Shown: positions 9,301 through 16,938 of the stretch, piece after piece | Layout of the letters: each line of letters opens with the position of its first letter | Numbering within the stretch: the first letter of the stretch is position 1 | Assembly: GCA_035295745.1 (NCBI GenBank) | Contig: DATGIL010000089.1 | Coordinates: 20,038 to 84,037, forward strand | Length of the DNA stretch: 64,000 nt | Source: JAIQFL01 sp035295745 | GTDB lineage: Bacteria > Acidobacteriota > Terriglobia > Bryobacterales > Bryobacteraceae | Direction of reading: 5' to 3' | Program-made: the position numbers and the translations under genes | Notes under the pieces: generated by a model | The model's database searches: none | The model's input: only the letters and a program-made list of their open reading frames with translations | Told to the model about the DNA's origin: nothing

Positions 9301-10742
9301 CGCCGCTGGGCAGCGCGATCGCATTTGGATTGGTAGGTTCTATGTTTTTCACTCTGGTTGTAATTCCCGTTCTCTACGTTTTAATTCACAAGCGTGCTTC
9401 TGCGCCTGGACCGGTCGGGCCGGTTGCCGCGGCAGTGCTAATGCTGATTGCGTGCAGCGCCATAACGCACGCACAACCTCGCGAACTGACGCTCGAACAA
9501 GCCGTTTCGCTAGCTACCCAACATAACTCAATGGTGAAAATCGCCGGCGACAAAGTGAAGGCGATGGACGCGCGCTTGAAGGAATCGCGGGCGGGCTTTT
9601 TCCCAGCTTTGACCAACGATTCGACTTCGGTGCATATTGCCGACCAGCAACACATCGATATCCCACAAGGCGCTCTCGGTGTGTACCCCGGAATCGGCGC
9701 CATACCGGGGACGGGAGTATCGCTGGCGCAGGGCAAACCCGATTTCCTTCTGAGCACGACCACACTCTCCCAGCCGATCACGCAGTACTTCAAAACGCGC
9801 GCGGGAGTGGATGTGAGCCGCGCGGATGCGGCCGGCGCCCGGTCGGATCTGCGCCGCACCGAAAACGAGATTGCGTACAAAGTGAAGGAGATCTACTACG
9901 CCATCCTCGCCACCGAGCGCCGCCGGAATGCGGTGGATGCTCAAATCCGCGCGGCGGAACTGCGTAACACCGAGACCCGGAACGCGGTCGTGACCGGGGT
10001 ATCGCTGGAGTTTAAGGCCGCCGAGGTAAAAGCCCAAATCGCACAGGCGTCGCATGTGAGCGGGCAGTTGCAGGATACCGTGCTGAACATGAAGGAGGAG
10101 TTGGCCGATCTCTGCGGGTTGCCGGTGGATGCTGATTTGGAGTTGGTACGGCCCGACGGAGGAGTGACCAATGTGTCGTTCGACACCGAAGGGGCGGTGA
10201 GTGCAGCTTTCGAGCACAATCCCGAGATTGAGGCTGCGGCTCACCAACTCGAAAAGGCGCGCGCTGCGCTGCGGGCGGCTCACGCCGAATACATACCCGA
10301 AGTCGGCGCGTTCGCGCAGCACATTTATCAGAACGGTGCGCCTTTCCTTTCGCGCAATAATGGCGCTTTCGGAATCCACATGACGTGGACCATGTTTGAG
10401 TTCGGCAAGCGCCGCGGCCAGGTCGCGGAGCGATCCGCGGAGGTTGCCCAGGCCGAGGAAAATCTCGCGCGCCTGAAGAATCGTGTACGGATCGACGTGG
10501 AAAAAGCGGTTCGAAAGGTGAGCCGGGCCGAGACGGGAGTCGCTTCGGCCCGAGAGCTGGTGGTCGCGACGACCGAAGCACGTCGCGTGTCGAGCGATCA
10601 GGCAGAGATCGGGACGGCGAATCGCTCACTCTTCCTGGAATCGGAGGCCTCCATGTTCAGCGCACAGGCTGACCTGTTGCGGGCGGAGTACGACCGTAGC
10701 GTGGCGGCCGCGGACCTGACGCGGCTTACCGGAAACCGATAA
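6348..10742 (+). CDS. RND efflux pump fused to TolC-like outer-membrane factor
   Basis: A single 1464-residue open frame with two complete modules. Residues 1 to about 1020 are an AcrB-type RND transporter: N-terminal membrane helix, two large periplasmic loops and the TM4 motif GMVVDDAIVIADN with Asp402-Asp403 equivalent to the AcrB proton-relay pair. The AcrB Lys940 position is Arg928 (GGIVVRNSII). After the normal RND end (VIPVLYVLIHKRA) a hydrophobic, signal-like segment (residues about 1024-1045, ending SAITHAQ) leads into an outer-membrane efflux protein of about 420 residues starting RELTLEQAVSLATQHN. There is no stop between them and no ribosome-binding site before the internal ATG at 9441. 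Topology is feasible: the extra segment would return the chain to the periplasm and might be cleaved by signal peptidase. The stop overlaps the next gene as TAATG. A lost stop codon is the alternative. Confidence 0.9.
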   Translation: MNPVRASLRYPQVTLALTIMLVASGVYALLRMPRREDPKIHVRIGIVAAFYPGASATEVENQVTQKVEQRLFKIEGVRREKTYSTSMNGAMFINLNLEDNLQDTEKFWSKLRLDLAELKKTDLPEGVEGPIVDYDFGDTVAVLLAIHGEHYGYRELKDYAERIESSIRRIRSVSKVKRIGEQKEEIDVSSSLSRLAQYSVTPDKVFKALEGRNMVHYAGAVPTEHGKPPIQTTGAFEGDEQIRRVMIDVSRTGQPVYIGDLANVDRVYKDPTQYARSRGERAMLLSVEMQEANNIVDFGKELHASLDNLRPLLPPDLKIDFVADQPTVVADRVKHFIREFGIAIASVILVTMLLLPFRVALVSAVAIPVTISATFGVLNAFGIELHQVSIAALIVVLGMVVDDAIVIADNYIELLDHGVARQEAAWRSATELAIPVLTATLTIICSFLPFLLLSGATGEFIRALPLTVAIALATSFIVAMLLTPMLSQFFIRKGLHNPEAGSGKQRRGPLEIMQAIYNRVILVAMRWKTVAVAFGVLAVAAGAFVLHNVPERFFPFAERDQFVIDVWLPEGWKVEATEAAVKRIEAVLRNEKEVVNFTSFVGSSFPRFYYNVNPQLPDKNYAQMLVATESSEVTPKLVKALRPRLAEAAPEARVFLSELQQGPVQEAAVEVRLTGDDEAVLRHWGDEVTQLIQRTPGSLDVHSDWREDAYRLKVNLRQEVANRLGFTNASIGQVLAGGFEGAPVTTYWEGERDVAVTLRLEPARRQTFNDVANTYVMSPVTGARVPLDSIAAVSPVWDPGRIVRRNGVRTLTVRSWSQGGILPSQVLERIRPVTDKLPLPAGYRVWYGGEYENQQDTFPEMVSALFISSIAIYLILMFQFRSVVEPLVVMAAIPLGLLGASVGLLVTHNPFGFTGFLGIVSLGGIVVRNSIILVDYTRERMKEGIPVQEAAIEAGERRLRPIFLTTMAAAVGVTPMILSGSSMWSPLGSAIAFGLVGSMFFTLVVIPVLYVLIHKRASAPGPVGPVAAAVLMLIACSAITHAQPRELTLEQAVSLATQHNSMVKIAGDKVKAMDARLKESRAGFFPALTNDSTSVHIADQQHIDIPQGALGVYPGIGAIPGTGVSLAQGKPDFLLSTTTLSQPITQYFKTRAGVDVSRADAAGARSDLRRTENEIAYKVKEIYYAILATERRRNAVDAQIRAAELRNTETRNAVVTGVSLEFKAAEVKAQIAQASHVSGQLQDTVLNMKEELADLCGLPVDADLELVRPDGGVTNVSFDTEGAVSAAFEHNPEIEAAAHQLEKARAALRAAHAEYIPEVGAFAQHIYQNGAPFLSRNNGAFGIHMTWTMFEFGKRRGQVAERSAEVAQAEENLARLKNRVRIDVEKAVRKVSRAETGVASARELVVATTEARRVSSDQAEIGTANRSLFLESEASMFSAQADLLRAEYDRSVAAADLTRLTGNR

Positions 10743-12274
10743 TGCGAGGAGGAGACGTGCGCCGATTTCTGATCTTTCTTTTTCTGGCGGCATCTGGATC
10801 GGCCGCGGCCGACGACAGGACGAACGGGCTCACCCAGTTCAGTGGTGCGTTGGAGCGACTGGCCGGTACGGTAGGGCCGGCCGTCGTGCAGGTGCAAGTT
10901 TCGGCCTGGTGTGCTTCGGCGCAGGCCGGCGCGGAAGATGCCTCGAGCCTCAGGTCTTGCCGGGTTGTGGGCTCAGGTGTCATCGTGGATGCCTCGGGTT
11001 ACATCATTACCAATGAACACGTGGTCCGGAATGCGCGCCGCATCCGCGTCATGCTCACGCCGAAACCCGACCACTCCGAAGATGCATCAGCTTCCCCGGG
11101 GAAGCGGCAAGAGTTGGACCCCGTGATTGTGGGCGCAAATCGCGAACCAGTCGGAAAACGGCAGGTGCTGGATGCGGCCGTGGTCGGCGCCAATCGTGAA
11201 ACAGACATTGCGCTCCTGAAAATAGACGCCTCCGGCCTGCCGACCATTCCCATCCAACCGAGAGGACGAGGCCCCCGCCAGGGACAGGTTGTGCTCGCTG
11301 TCGGCAGCCCGGAAGGTCTCGACAACACGATGACGATTGGCATCATCAGCGCGGTCGGCCGCCAGCCGAGCCCGGATTTTCCCATGCTCTACATCCAGAC
11401 GGACGCCGCTATTAATCCCGGAAACAGCGGCGGACCGCTGCTCGACGCGGAAGGGGAACTGATCGGAATCAATACCTTCCTGATAGGTGAGAACGGCCGT
11501 AATCAAGGTCTCGGGTTCGCGGTACCGGCCGCCGTCGTGCGCTACGTCTACGATCAACTGCGAACTCATGGCATGGTCCGGCAGAGCTTGGTAGGGGTCC
11601 TGGTGCAGACCGTGACACCCAGCCTCGCTCAGGGCCTCGACCTGAGCCGCGGATATGGAGTGATGGTCTCCGACGTTCTGCCTGGCAGTCCGGCACAGGC
11701 CGCCGGACTTCGGCCGCGGGATATTCTCACGGAGGTCGACGGCGCTTCGATTTCTGCCTTACCGTATTACAACGCGATGATGTATCTACACGACCCTGCC
11801 GTTCCAGTGGATGTGACGGTTTTGCGCGGGCAAGAGACGCTTCACTACGAGGTGCCGGCGGTTGCCTTAGATGATCGGTACTACCGAGATACTTCGATCG
11901 ACCCGCATGAAAGTCTCATTTCCGAGTTGGGCATCTTCGGCAAAACCTTAAACCCCACGCTCGTCCTGGGGATGGGCCTGCGGTCGAGCTCGGGAGTCTA
12001 CGTCGTCGCAACCTCCGCCGGCTCTGACGAGAGCGGTGCGGGACTTACGGCTGGGGACGTGATCGCTTCACTGAACGGCGCGCCGATACTCGACGTTCAA
12101 GACTTGCGCAAGGCGACTCGGGAACTGATGGGTCGCAATCCCGTAGTGATGCAAATCGAGCGGCACGGCAGGTTCCTCTACATCGAACCAGACTTCGAAG
12201 AGCGGCCGTCAGTATCGGGTACCGATCGAAACGCAGCAAGCGATTCGAAGGCTCCGGCTCGCGACAGGCATTGA
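10742..12274 (+). CDS. HtrA/DegP-like periplasmic serine protease with two PDZ domains
   Basis: A 510-residue S1C serine protease. A Sec signal peptide (FLIFLFLAASGSAAA) precedes a trypsin-like domain with the triad His93 (TNEHVV), Asp155 (ETDIALLKID) and Ser229 (GNSGGPLLD). Two PDZ-like regions follow, one beginning near residue 285 and a second near residue 400, then a hydrophilic tail. Between His and Asp the chain contains an 18-residue motif repeated in tandem. It is the last gene of the efflux operon, overlapping the pump-channel gene by one base, which suggests a role in quality control of envelope or pump components. The substrate is unknown. Confidence 0.92.
   Translation: MRGGDVRRFLIFLFLAASGSAAADDRTNGLTQFSGALERLAGTVGPAVVQVQVSAWCASAQAGAEDASSLRSCRVVGSGVIVDASGYIITNEHVVRNARRIRVMLTPKPDHSEDASASPGKRQELDPVIVGANREPVGKRQVLDAAVVGANRETDIALLKIDASGLPTIPIQPRGRGPRQGQVVLAVGSPEGLDNTMTIGIISAVGRQPSPDFPMLYIQTDAAINPGNSGGPLLDAEGELIGINTFLIGENGRNQGLGFAVPAAVVRYVYDQLRTHGMVRQSLVGVLVQTVTPSLAQGLDLSRGYGVMVSDVLPGSPAQAAGLRPRDILTEVDGASISALPYYNAMMYLHDPAVPVDVTVLRGQETLHYEVPAVALDDRYYRDTSIDPHESLISELGIFGKTLNPTLVLGMGLRSSSGVYVVATSAGSDESGAGLTAGDVIASLNGAPILDVQDLRKATRELMGRNPVVMQIERHGRFLYIEPDFEERPSVSGTDRNAASDSKAPARDRH
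11099..11206 (+). repeat. Tandem 54-base (18-codon) duplication inside HtrA gene
   Basis: Two adjacent 54-base units, 11099-11152 and 11153-11206, both encode GKRQ-x-LD-x-x-V/I-VGANRE. They have diverged mainly at third codon positions, so the duplication is old and kept in frame. The second copy leads into the catalytic Asp. Confidence 0.8.
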
Positions 12275-12388
12275 CGGGCAAAATCGCTCCCGGTACGGAC
12301 AGGCCACTCGTCGGCTATTGATGCGGCACGAGCCGAAATGAAGCGCTTTGCGTAGGGAGCAACCGCTTTAGAACCCGCGGATACAGCC

Positions 12389-12404
12389 TGGGCATTGCTT
12401 TGCA
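12389..12404 (+). promoter_or_regulatory. Sigma-54-type promoter before DUF4136 gene
   Basis: TGGGCATTGCTTTGCA has GG and GC separated by ten bases and a consensus-like -12 box TTTGCA. Transcription would start near 12415, so the ATG at 12416 would be leaderless and the in-frame ATG at 12437 would have a leader of about 22 bases. Confidence 0.45.
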
Positions 12405-12415
12405 TTACCTGCGGT

Positions 12416-12967
12416 ATGAACCAACTCGTGACTCCAATGAAACTGATTAATCTGGCCGCGCTTGTGTGTCTGAGTGTCGCTGGATTCGCCCAAGACGTGC
12501 AGTTCGACTATGATCGCTCGGCGAACTTCAGCGCGTATAAGACTTACAATTGGGTCGACTACAGGCGCGTTGACCCCGGCGACCAACTTCTGGATCAGGA
12601 CATCAAGCGCGCCGTCGACGCCCAACTCGCCGACAAGGGCCTGCGACGGGTCGAGAGTGGCGGAGATCTCGTCGTCGGTTATCAGGCGGGAATCTCACAG
12701 GAGAAGGAGTTCGAGGGCATCGGACCCAGTGGGTGGAGTGGTTGGGGTCCGCTCGGGTGGGGCAATACCCGGGTAACGACTTCGACTATCGACATTGGCA
12801 AGTTGACCGTCGGGCTATTCGACCCGGCTAGCAAGCAACTGGTGTGGCGCGGCGCCGCGTCCAAGACACTCAATCTCAGCAGGGACCCCGACAAGAACTA
12901 TCGCAACCTCGAGAAGGCCGTGGCCAAGCTGTTTAGGGATTATCCGCCAGCGACAGGCAAGCGGTAA
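12416..12967 (+). CDS. DUF4136 domain secreted protein
   Basis: A 183-residue exported protein. A Sec signal (MKLINLAALVCLSVAGFAQ) precedes a DUF4136 domain with the typical start VQFDYDRSANFSAYKTYNW and a later region (ASKQLVWRGAASKTL) typical of the family. Many DUF4136 proteins are lipoproteins, but no lipobox cysteine is seen here. Starts at 12395, 12416 and 12437 are possible; none has a good ribosome-binding site. The 12437 start gives the cleanest signal peptide. The function of DUF4136 is unknown; an envelope role is inferred from export. Confidence 0.8.
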   Translation: MNQLVTPMKLINLAALVCLSVAGFAQDVQFDYDRSANFSAYKTYNWVDYRRVDPGDQLLDQDIKRAVDAQLADKGLRRVESGGDLVVGYQAGISQEKEFEGIGPSGWSGWGPLGWGNTRVTTSTIDIGKLTVGLFDPASKQLVWRGAASKTLNLSRDPDKNYRNLEKAVAKLFRDYPPATGKR

Positions 12968-13003
12968 CGATCGCTCCGAAACAACGTCAAGGCTAACCAC
13001 AAA

Positions 13004-13204
13004 ATGAAACACATCGTTCTGACCGTACTGGTGTGTCTAAACGTAGCCGCGTTCGTTGCGCTATACCGGCGAACAACAGGGATCGTGGTGCAGACCCTCC
13101 TGGATGGCCTGTCACGGATTTCAACCTCTGCCGAATGCTTCAGCGCCACGACATCTCATCAACCTTCGTTGGATGCACGGTTGCATAAGTTCACAGTGAG
13201 GTAA
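13004..13204 (+). CDS. Small membrane-anchored hypothetical protein
   Basis: 66 residues with one hydrophobic N-terminal segment (IVLTVLVCLNVAAFVAL) followed by a polar tail. It lies between the DUF4136 and STAS-like genes in the same direction, five bases before the latter. No family was recognised. The ribosome-binding site is weak and the tail has little coding character, so it may be spurious. Confidence 0.35.
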   Translation: MKHIVLTVLVCLNVAAFVALYRRTTGIVVQTLLDGLSRISTSAECFSATTSHQPSLDARLHKFTVR

Positions 13205-13209
13205 GTAAG

Positions 13210-13482
13210 ATGATCCGGATTATGACGGCAACCGGGCCGAAGCTCATTACGATCACAGTGGACGGCGAGTTGACGGGCGAGTATGTCGATGCGGTCGAGA
13301 CCTGCGCAGCACAGGCAATCGCGCAGCGAAGACGAGTCCGCCTCTTTCTGCGGAACGTTTCCAGCATCGACGAGAGCGGACGCGCGCTTCTGGCCCGCTT
13401 GGCGGCAAAGGGGGTTCGTTTGCGTGCCGCAGGAGTTTACTGCTCCTACATCGTTTCAAAAATCAGTCAATCCGCTGCCTAA
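13210..13482 (+). CDS. STAS-like domain protein
   Basis: A 90-residue single-domain protein with the alternating strand-helix pattern of STAS/anti-anti-sigma proteins (LITITVDGELTGEYV, VRLFLRNVSSIDESGRALLARLAAKGV). The SSIDESGRALL stretch occupies the place of the phosphorylatable serine loop (usually D-S-S/T-G), here with Ser-Ile-Asp-Glu-Ser-Gly. It is preceded by GTGAGG. It could take part in partner-switching regulation, but no anti-sigma kinase is nearby. Confidence 0.6.
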   Translation: MIRIMTATGPKLITITVDGELTGEYVDAVETCAAQAIAQRRRVRLFLRNVSSIDESGRALLARLAAKGVRLRAAGVYCSYIVSKISQSAA

Positions 13483-13717
13483 CGCGCTTATGTTAAGTAC
13501 CTGCCTTATGGATCCGGACAGAGCCGCAACGGGCCTGATCACCACGTCGCGTGTTATTGCTGCGGCTACGCCGACGCGGGCCGGACTGCCGATACACGGC
13601 AAGGTTTCGGCGTTTGCTTCGGCAGGCGATGTCAGCACTGGGTCTTGGGCGAACAGAATGACGCACTTCCGTTGGCGGCGAACATGCAGCATCCAGGGTC
13701 GATTGGAGAATACGCAA

Positions 13718-13822
13718 ATGTGGATGGTATGGTCTCTGGGCGCATTGGTTGGCATGTGCCTGGTCTTGTCTTTCTTCGAAGAAGCGCCAGACGCCGGAAA
13801 GAGATCCCGGAGGCGGTTCTGA
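13718..13822 (+). CDS. 34-residue small membrane protein
   Basis: A short frame, MWMVWSLGALVGMCLVLSF then an acidic and Arg-rich tail, with one predicted membrane helix and a GGAGA ribosome-binding site eight bases upstream. Its stop lies just before the ATG of the TPR gene at 13824. It could be a small protein or a leader peptide coupled to that gene. No homology was recognised. Confidence 0.4.
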   Translation: MWMVWSLGALVGMCLVLSFFEEAPDAGKRSRRRF

Positions 13823-13823
13823 A

Positions 13824-14336
13824 ATGGGACGCGTAACGGTGGTTCTATTCGCGCTGGCATCGGCGGCTTTCGCCGGATCCATTCCGGCGGACGGTGAAGC
13901 TTTGTTCCGCGAGTGTGAATTCAAGGCGGCATCCCGGTCCTTCGAGCGTGCGCTCATCAAAGAACCTGGAAACGCACGTCTCCACTTCTGGCTCGGCAAG
14001 TCCTATGCGCGAATGGCCGAGGTGGCGAGCTTGTTGTCCGCACGCAGGAACGCGCGGAAGGCTCGAGCCCATCTGGAAACTGCCGTGCAACTCGATCGTG
14101 GTAACCGGGAGTTTTTGATAGAGCTATTTGAATTTTACGTGGACTCCCCCGAATACTTCGATGGAGGGCTGAGCTGCGCTCGGGCAATGCTGGAGCGATT
14201 AGGCCCGGATGATGGCGGGCCCGGTTCACCGAGCAGAATCGTGGCGGACGCAGAGATGGAGTATCGGGGCCCGAGTTGGGCTCTGAGGAAAGGGGTTCTC
14301 AGGGTCGCTGCCGTGGCCGGCTACCTGGTGCCGTAG
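13824..14336 (+). CDS. Secreted TPR-like protein, short paralogue
   Basis: A 170-residue protein with a signal peptide (VVLFALASAAFAGS) and TPR-like helices (GEALFRECEFKAASRSFERAL; LHFWLGKSYARMAEVASLLSA). It is a shortened relative of the 16939 gene: both share xSxLSAxxxAxKxxxxxExAV and the FExY...GGL region. The C-terminal half present in the other copy is missing, and the last 25 residues look unrelated. The ATG at 13824 has GGAGG ten bases upstream and gives the signal peptide; the longer upstream frame does not. Probably periplasmic; the partner is unknown. Confidence 0.6.
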   Translation: MGRVTVVLFALASAAFAGSIPADGEALFRECEFKAASRSFERALIKEPGNARLHFWLGKSYARMAEVASLLSARRNARKARAHLETAVQLDRGNREFLIELFEFYVDSPEYFDGGLSCARAMLERLGPDDGGPGSPSRIVADAEMEYRGPSWALRKGVLRVAAVAGYLVP

Positions 14337-14421
14337 AGATGACGGAGTCAGCCATGCGCGGCGTTTCCGGTCTTGGGCCCTCGGAGAGCTGACTGAGTGC
14401 CGGTTCGTATCGGCAGATGAC

Positions 14422-14439
14422 TTCGGCACTTGCCGAAGA
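14422..14439. promoter_or_regulatory. Palindromic enhancer-like site
   Basis: CTTCGGCACTTGCCGAAG is a perfect 8+8 inverted repeat with a 2-base spacer. It lies 47 bases before a sigma-54-type promoter and shares its half-site with the dyads at 4322, 16804 and 20018. It is a likely binding site for the activator encoded just downstream. Confidence 0.5.
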
Positions 14440-14485
14440 GACTCCGCTGCTGCGTGTAAGTGTTTGAAAGCAATCGGCTAGATCT

Positions 14486-14502
14486 TTGGCATCGGCGTTG
14501 CC
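14486..14502 (+). promoter_or_regulatory. Sigma-54-type promoter of the activator gene
   Basis: TTGGCATCGGCGTTGCC has GG (14488-14489) and GC (14500-14501) ten bases apart and strong -24 (TTGGCA) and -12 (TTGCC) boxes. It is the best match in the window. Transcription would begin near 14512, immediately before the AGGAG at 14513, suggesting autoactivation of the regulator. Confidence 0.6.
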
Positions 14503-14529
14503 ACCGCAAAGCAGGAGACAAAAGCAGCT

Positions 14530-16581
14530 ATGATCGGGGCTATGGAGGCATCGTCCACTGAGATTTACGAGGCGGTTGTCGCGCTCTCGCGTTCCATCGC
14601 CGGCCGCACTGATTTGAGAAGCTTGCTCTCGGGCGTCGCCGATTCTCTTCGCCGAATTGTGCCGTTTAGCCACGTCGGGATGAGCCTGCACGATCCGAAT
14701 GGCAATGCGATGCAAGGGCATGTTCTAAATGCGCCTGGCAATCCTGCCATGACGAGCCTGCGGCTACCAGTCGATCAGGACCCGGCGGGTTGGGTATGGC
14801 TGAGTCAGCAGACGCTCGCGATCTCAACTGTACAGGCTGAAACGCGCTGGCCGGAGGCGATGCGGGTCGCACGCGACCTGGGGATCAGCACCATGGTTCT
14901 GGTCCCCCTCACCGCCGGTGGCAACAGGCTTGGCGCGTTTGGCTTCAGCTCCGTAGAGTTACACCATTCCAGCCCGGCCGAACTGGCATTCCTCGAGCGG
15001 GTTGCGAGCGAGTTCGCCGTTGCGGTCGAGTCTTTCCTGGCCAGGCAGGAAGCAGTCCGGGAGCGTGACCGGCTTCGAACGCTGTTCGACATCACGAATG
15101 CGCTGGTGTCGAAGCTGTCAACGGACGAGTTGTTTTCTGCCATTTCGGCACAACTCTCGGACGTGATCCGTCATGATTTCTCGGTACTCACCTTCCGTGA
15201 CGAGGCCGGCCGGCTGGAGATCGCCGGTCTTCATTTCACTGGAAGTCAGCTTTTCGAGAAGGAGAAGGGCTACATCGACCCGGAAGGGATGCCATCGGCG
15301 GAAGCGCTCGCGACCGGCAAGCCCGTGGTCGTGCCCGATGTGGCGCTGGCGCACTACTCCTCTCCGGAATACCGCCGGTTCGTAGAGATGGGCTGCAAGT
15401 CCGCCTGTTCGGTGCCGCTAGTCACAAGCAATGGCACGCTGGGAACGCTCGAGGTCGCCAGAATCACACGCGAAGTTTGGACGGACCAAGACGTCGATTT
15501 TCTGGTGCAGGTGGCAAGACAGATCGCCATTGCCGTAGAAAACGCGCTGTCGTATCGGCAACTCCGGGAGATGAAGGAACGGCTCGCTACCGAGAAGCTT
15601 TATCTCGAAGACGAAATCCGGCTCGATCACAACAACGGCAACATGGTCGGCGAGGGGGCGGCCTTCCAGTCCGTTTTGAAAGGTGTTCAGATCGTCGCGC
15701 CCACCGATGCAACTGTTCTGATACTGGGCGAAACCGGCACCGGAAAGGAACTCGTGGCCCGCGCCATTCACGAGATGAGCAGCCGTAGCAGGGGCAGCTT
15801 CGTCAAGGTAAACTGCGCCGCCATTCCTGGCAGCCTGCTCGAAAGCGAGCTCTTCGGACACGAGAAGGGATCGTTCACGGGTGCCGTGGCACAGAAGATC
15901 GGGCGCTTCGAACTTGCGGACCACGGAACACTGTTTCTGGACGAGATCGGCGAGATGCCTCTCGAACTTCAGCCGAAGCTGCTCCGCGCGATTCAAGACC
16001 AGGAGTTCGAGCGTGTGGGCGGCAATCGCACGATCCGGACCAACGTCCGTTTCGTCGCCGCGACCAATCGGGACCTGAAAGCGATGGTCGATGAGAACCG
16101 ATTCCGGGCGGACCTATATTATCGGCTGCACGTCTTCCCGCTCAATGTTCCGCCCTTGCGGGAGCGCCGTGAGGATATCCCGCTACTCACGCGCTACTTC
16201 GTCCAAAAACACGCGCACCGGTTGGACCGCAGAATCGAGAGAATCCCCACGCAGGCATTGGAAGCGCTCGTGAATTACGACTGGCCCGGCAACATTCGCG
16301 AACTGCAGAACGTCATAGAGCGGTCCGTCATTCTGAGCAACGGGTCTGAACTCCGCGTTGATCTGCCGGAGATGACTGGCGCGGCCAGCCCGCCGGCGCA
16401 TCGGGGCCGACGAGTTTCGCATTCGGCGGACGCCGCCGAGCGCGCGCGAATCCTACAGGCGCTGAAGGAAGCCAACGGAATAGTCGGTGGCCCGGAAGGC
16501 GCAGCCGCCCGGCTCGGCCTAAAGCGGACGACTTTGCAGTCGCGCATGCGGAAATACAATATCGGCCGCCTGTATCAGTGA
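14530..16581 (+). CDS. FhlA-like sigma-54-dependent activator (GAF-GAF-AAA+-HTH)
   Basis: A complete 683-residue enhancer-binding protein. Two GAF-type sensor domains (about residues 30-175 and 190-340) are followed by a linker helix (LREMKERLATEKLYLEDEI). The AAA+ domain carries Walker A GETGTGKE, GSFTGA loop and Walker B LFLDEIGEM. A Fis-type HTH (GAAARLGLKRTTLQSRM) ends the protein. FhlA-type proteins sense a small molecule through GAF and activate sigma-54 promoters. AGGAG lies 12 bases upstream of the ATG; MEAS at 14542 is an alternative start. A sigma-54-type promoter and palindromic site lie just upstream, suggesting autoregulation. The AAA+/HTH half is very similar to the truncated gene at the left edge. 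Confidence 0.93.
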   Translation: MIGAMEASSTEIYEAVVALSRSIAGRTDLRSLLSGVADSLRRIVPFSHVGMSLHDPNGNAMQGHVLNAPGNPAMTSLRLPVDQDPAGWVWLSQQTLAISTVQAETRWPEAMRVARDLGISTMVLVPLTAGGNRLGAFGFSSVELHHSSPAELAFLERVASEFAVAVESFLARQEAVRERDRLRTLFDITNALVSKLSTDELFSAISAQLSDVIRHDFSVLTFRDEAGRLEIAGLHFTGSQLFEKEKGYIDPEGMPSAEALATGKPVVVPDVALAHYSSPEYRRFVEMGCKSACSVPLVTSNGTLGTLEVARITREVWTDQDVDFLVQVARQIAIAVENALSYRQLREMKERLATEKLYLEDEIRLDHNNGNMVGEGAAFQSVLKGVQIVAPTDATVLILGETGTGKELVARAIHEMSSRSRGSFVKVNCAAIPGSLLESELFGHEKGSFTGAVAQKIGRFELADHGTLFLDEIGEMPLELQPKLLRAIQDQEFERVGGNRTIRTNVRFVAATNRDLKAMVDENRFRADLYYRLHVFPLNVPPLRERREDIPLLTRYFVQKHAHRLDRRIERIPTQALEALVNYDWPGNIRELQNVIERSVILSNGSELRVDLPEMTGAASPPAHRGRRVSHSADAAERARILQALKEANGIVGGPEGAAARLGLKRTTLQSRMRKYNIGRLYQ

Positions 16582-16587
16582 GCAGCC

Positions 16588-16617
16588 GGAGCTTCACCAG
16601 CGGGAGCTTCACCAGCG
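16588..16617 (+). repeat. Two tandem copies of a 15-base unit
   Basis: GGAGCTTCACCAGCG occurs twice, head to tail, starting seven bases after the activator stop. The function is unknown; it may come from replication slippage. Confidence 0.7.
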
Positions 16618-16803
16618 CGGCCAGATCAGCCAGATCGGCGCCACCAAAGGAACGACGTGATCACGAGAAAGATCAGGTCTGACAGGCGGTCTCGGCGGCG
16701 CTCATTCTCCCCAACTCTAAACAAGCAGTATCACGACAGGGTGTTCATGCATGCATAGCCGGAGGCAAATCCCCTTTCGACACCGACTTCTCTGAGCCGC
16801 CGC

Positions 16804-16830
16804 TGCCGAGTTTCGGCACTTACTTCGGCA
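16804..16830. promoter_or_regulatory. Enhancer-like dyad and extra half-site
   Basis: TGCCGAGTTTCGGCA (16804-16818) is an inverted repeat with 6-base arms, and a further CTTCGGCA half-site follows at 16823-16830. It lies about 80-105 bases before a GG-N10-GC element. It belongs to the same motif family as 4322, 14422 and 20018. Confidence 0.45.
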
Positions 16831-16911
16831 TCTCACGGCGCCTGATGATTCTGTGGCCAGCGAAACGATGCGTCAGAATAAGCTACTCAAGAAGATGGAG
16901 GGCTTTGGGAG

Positions 16912-16927
16912 TGGGCCGCCGAGTGCA
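16912..16927 (+). promoter_or_regulatory. Possible sigma-54-type promoter before TPR gene
   Basis: TGGGCCGCCGAGTGCA keeps the GG-N10-GC spacing, but the -24 and -12 boxes are only moderate. Transcription would start near 16938, one base before the ATG at 16939. Confidence 0.3.
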
Positions 16928-16938
16928 CTGTGTATGGC

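Noticed and set aside
9528..10379. 283-residue minus-strand frame opposite the outer-membrane factor part
   Set aside because: Mirror frame of a well-supported plus-strand gene, with no domain and no ribosome-binding site.
13283..13717. 5' part of a 179-residue frame overlapping the STAS-like gene
   Set aside because: Only its last 34 codons have a ribosome-binding site and plausible sequence; the rest overlaps a better gene.
16851..16873. GTGGCCAGCGAAACGATGC as a sigma-54 promoter
   Set aside because: Spacing between GG and GC is 13.
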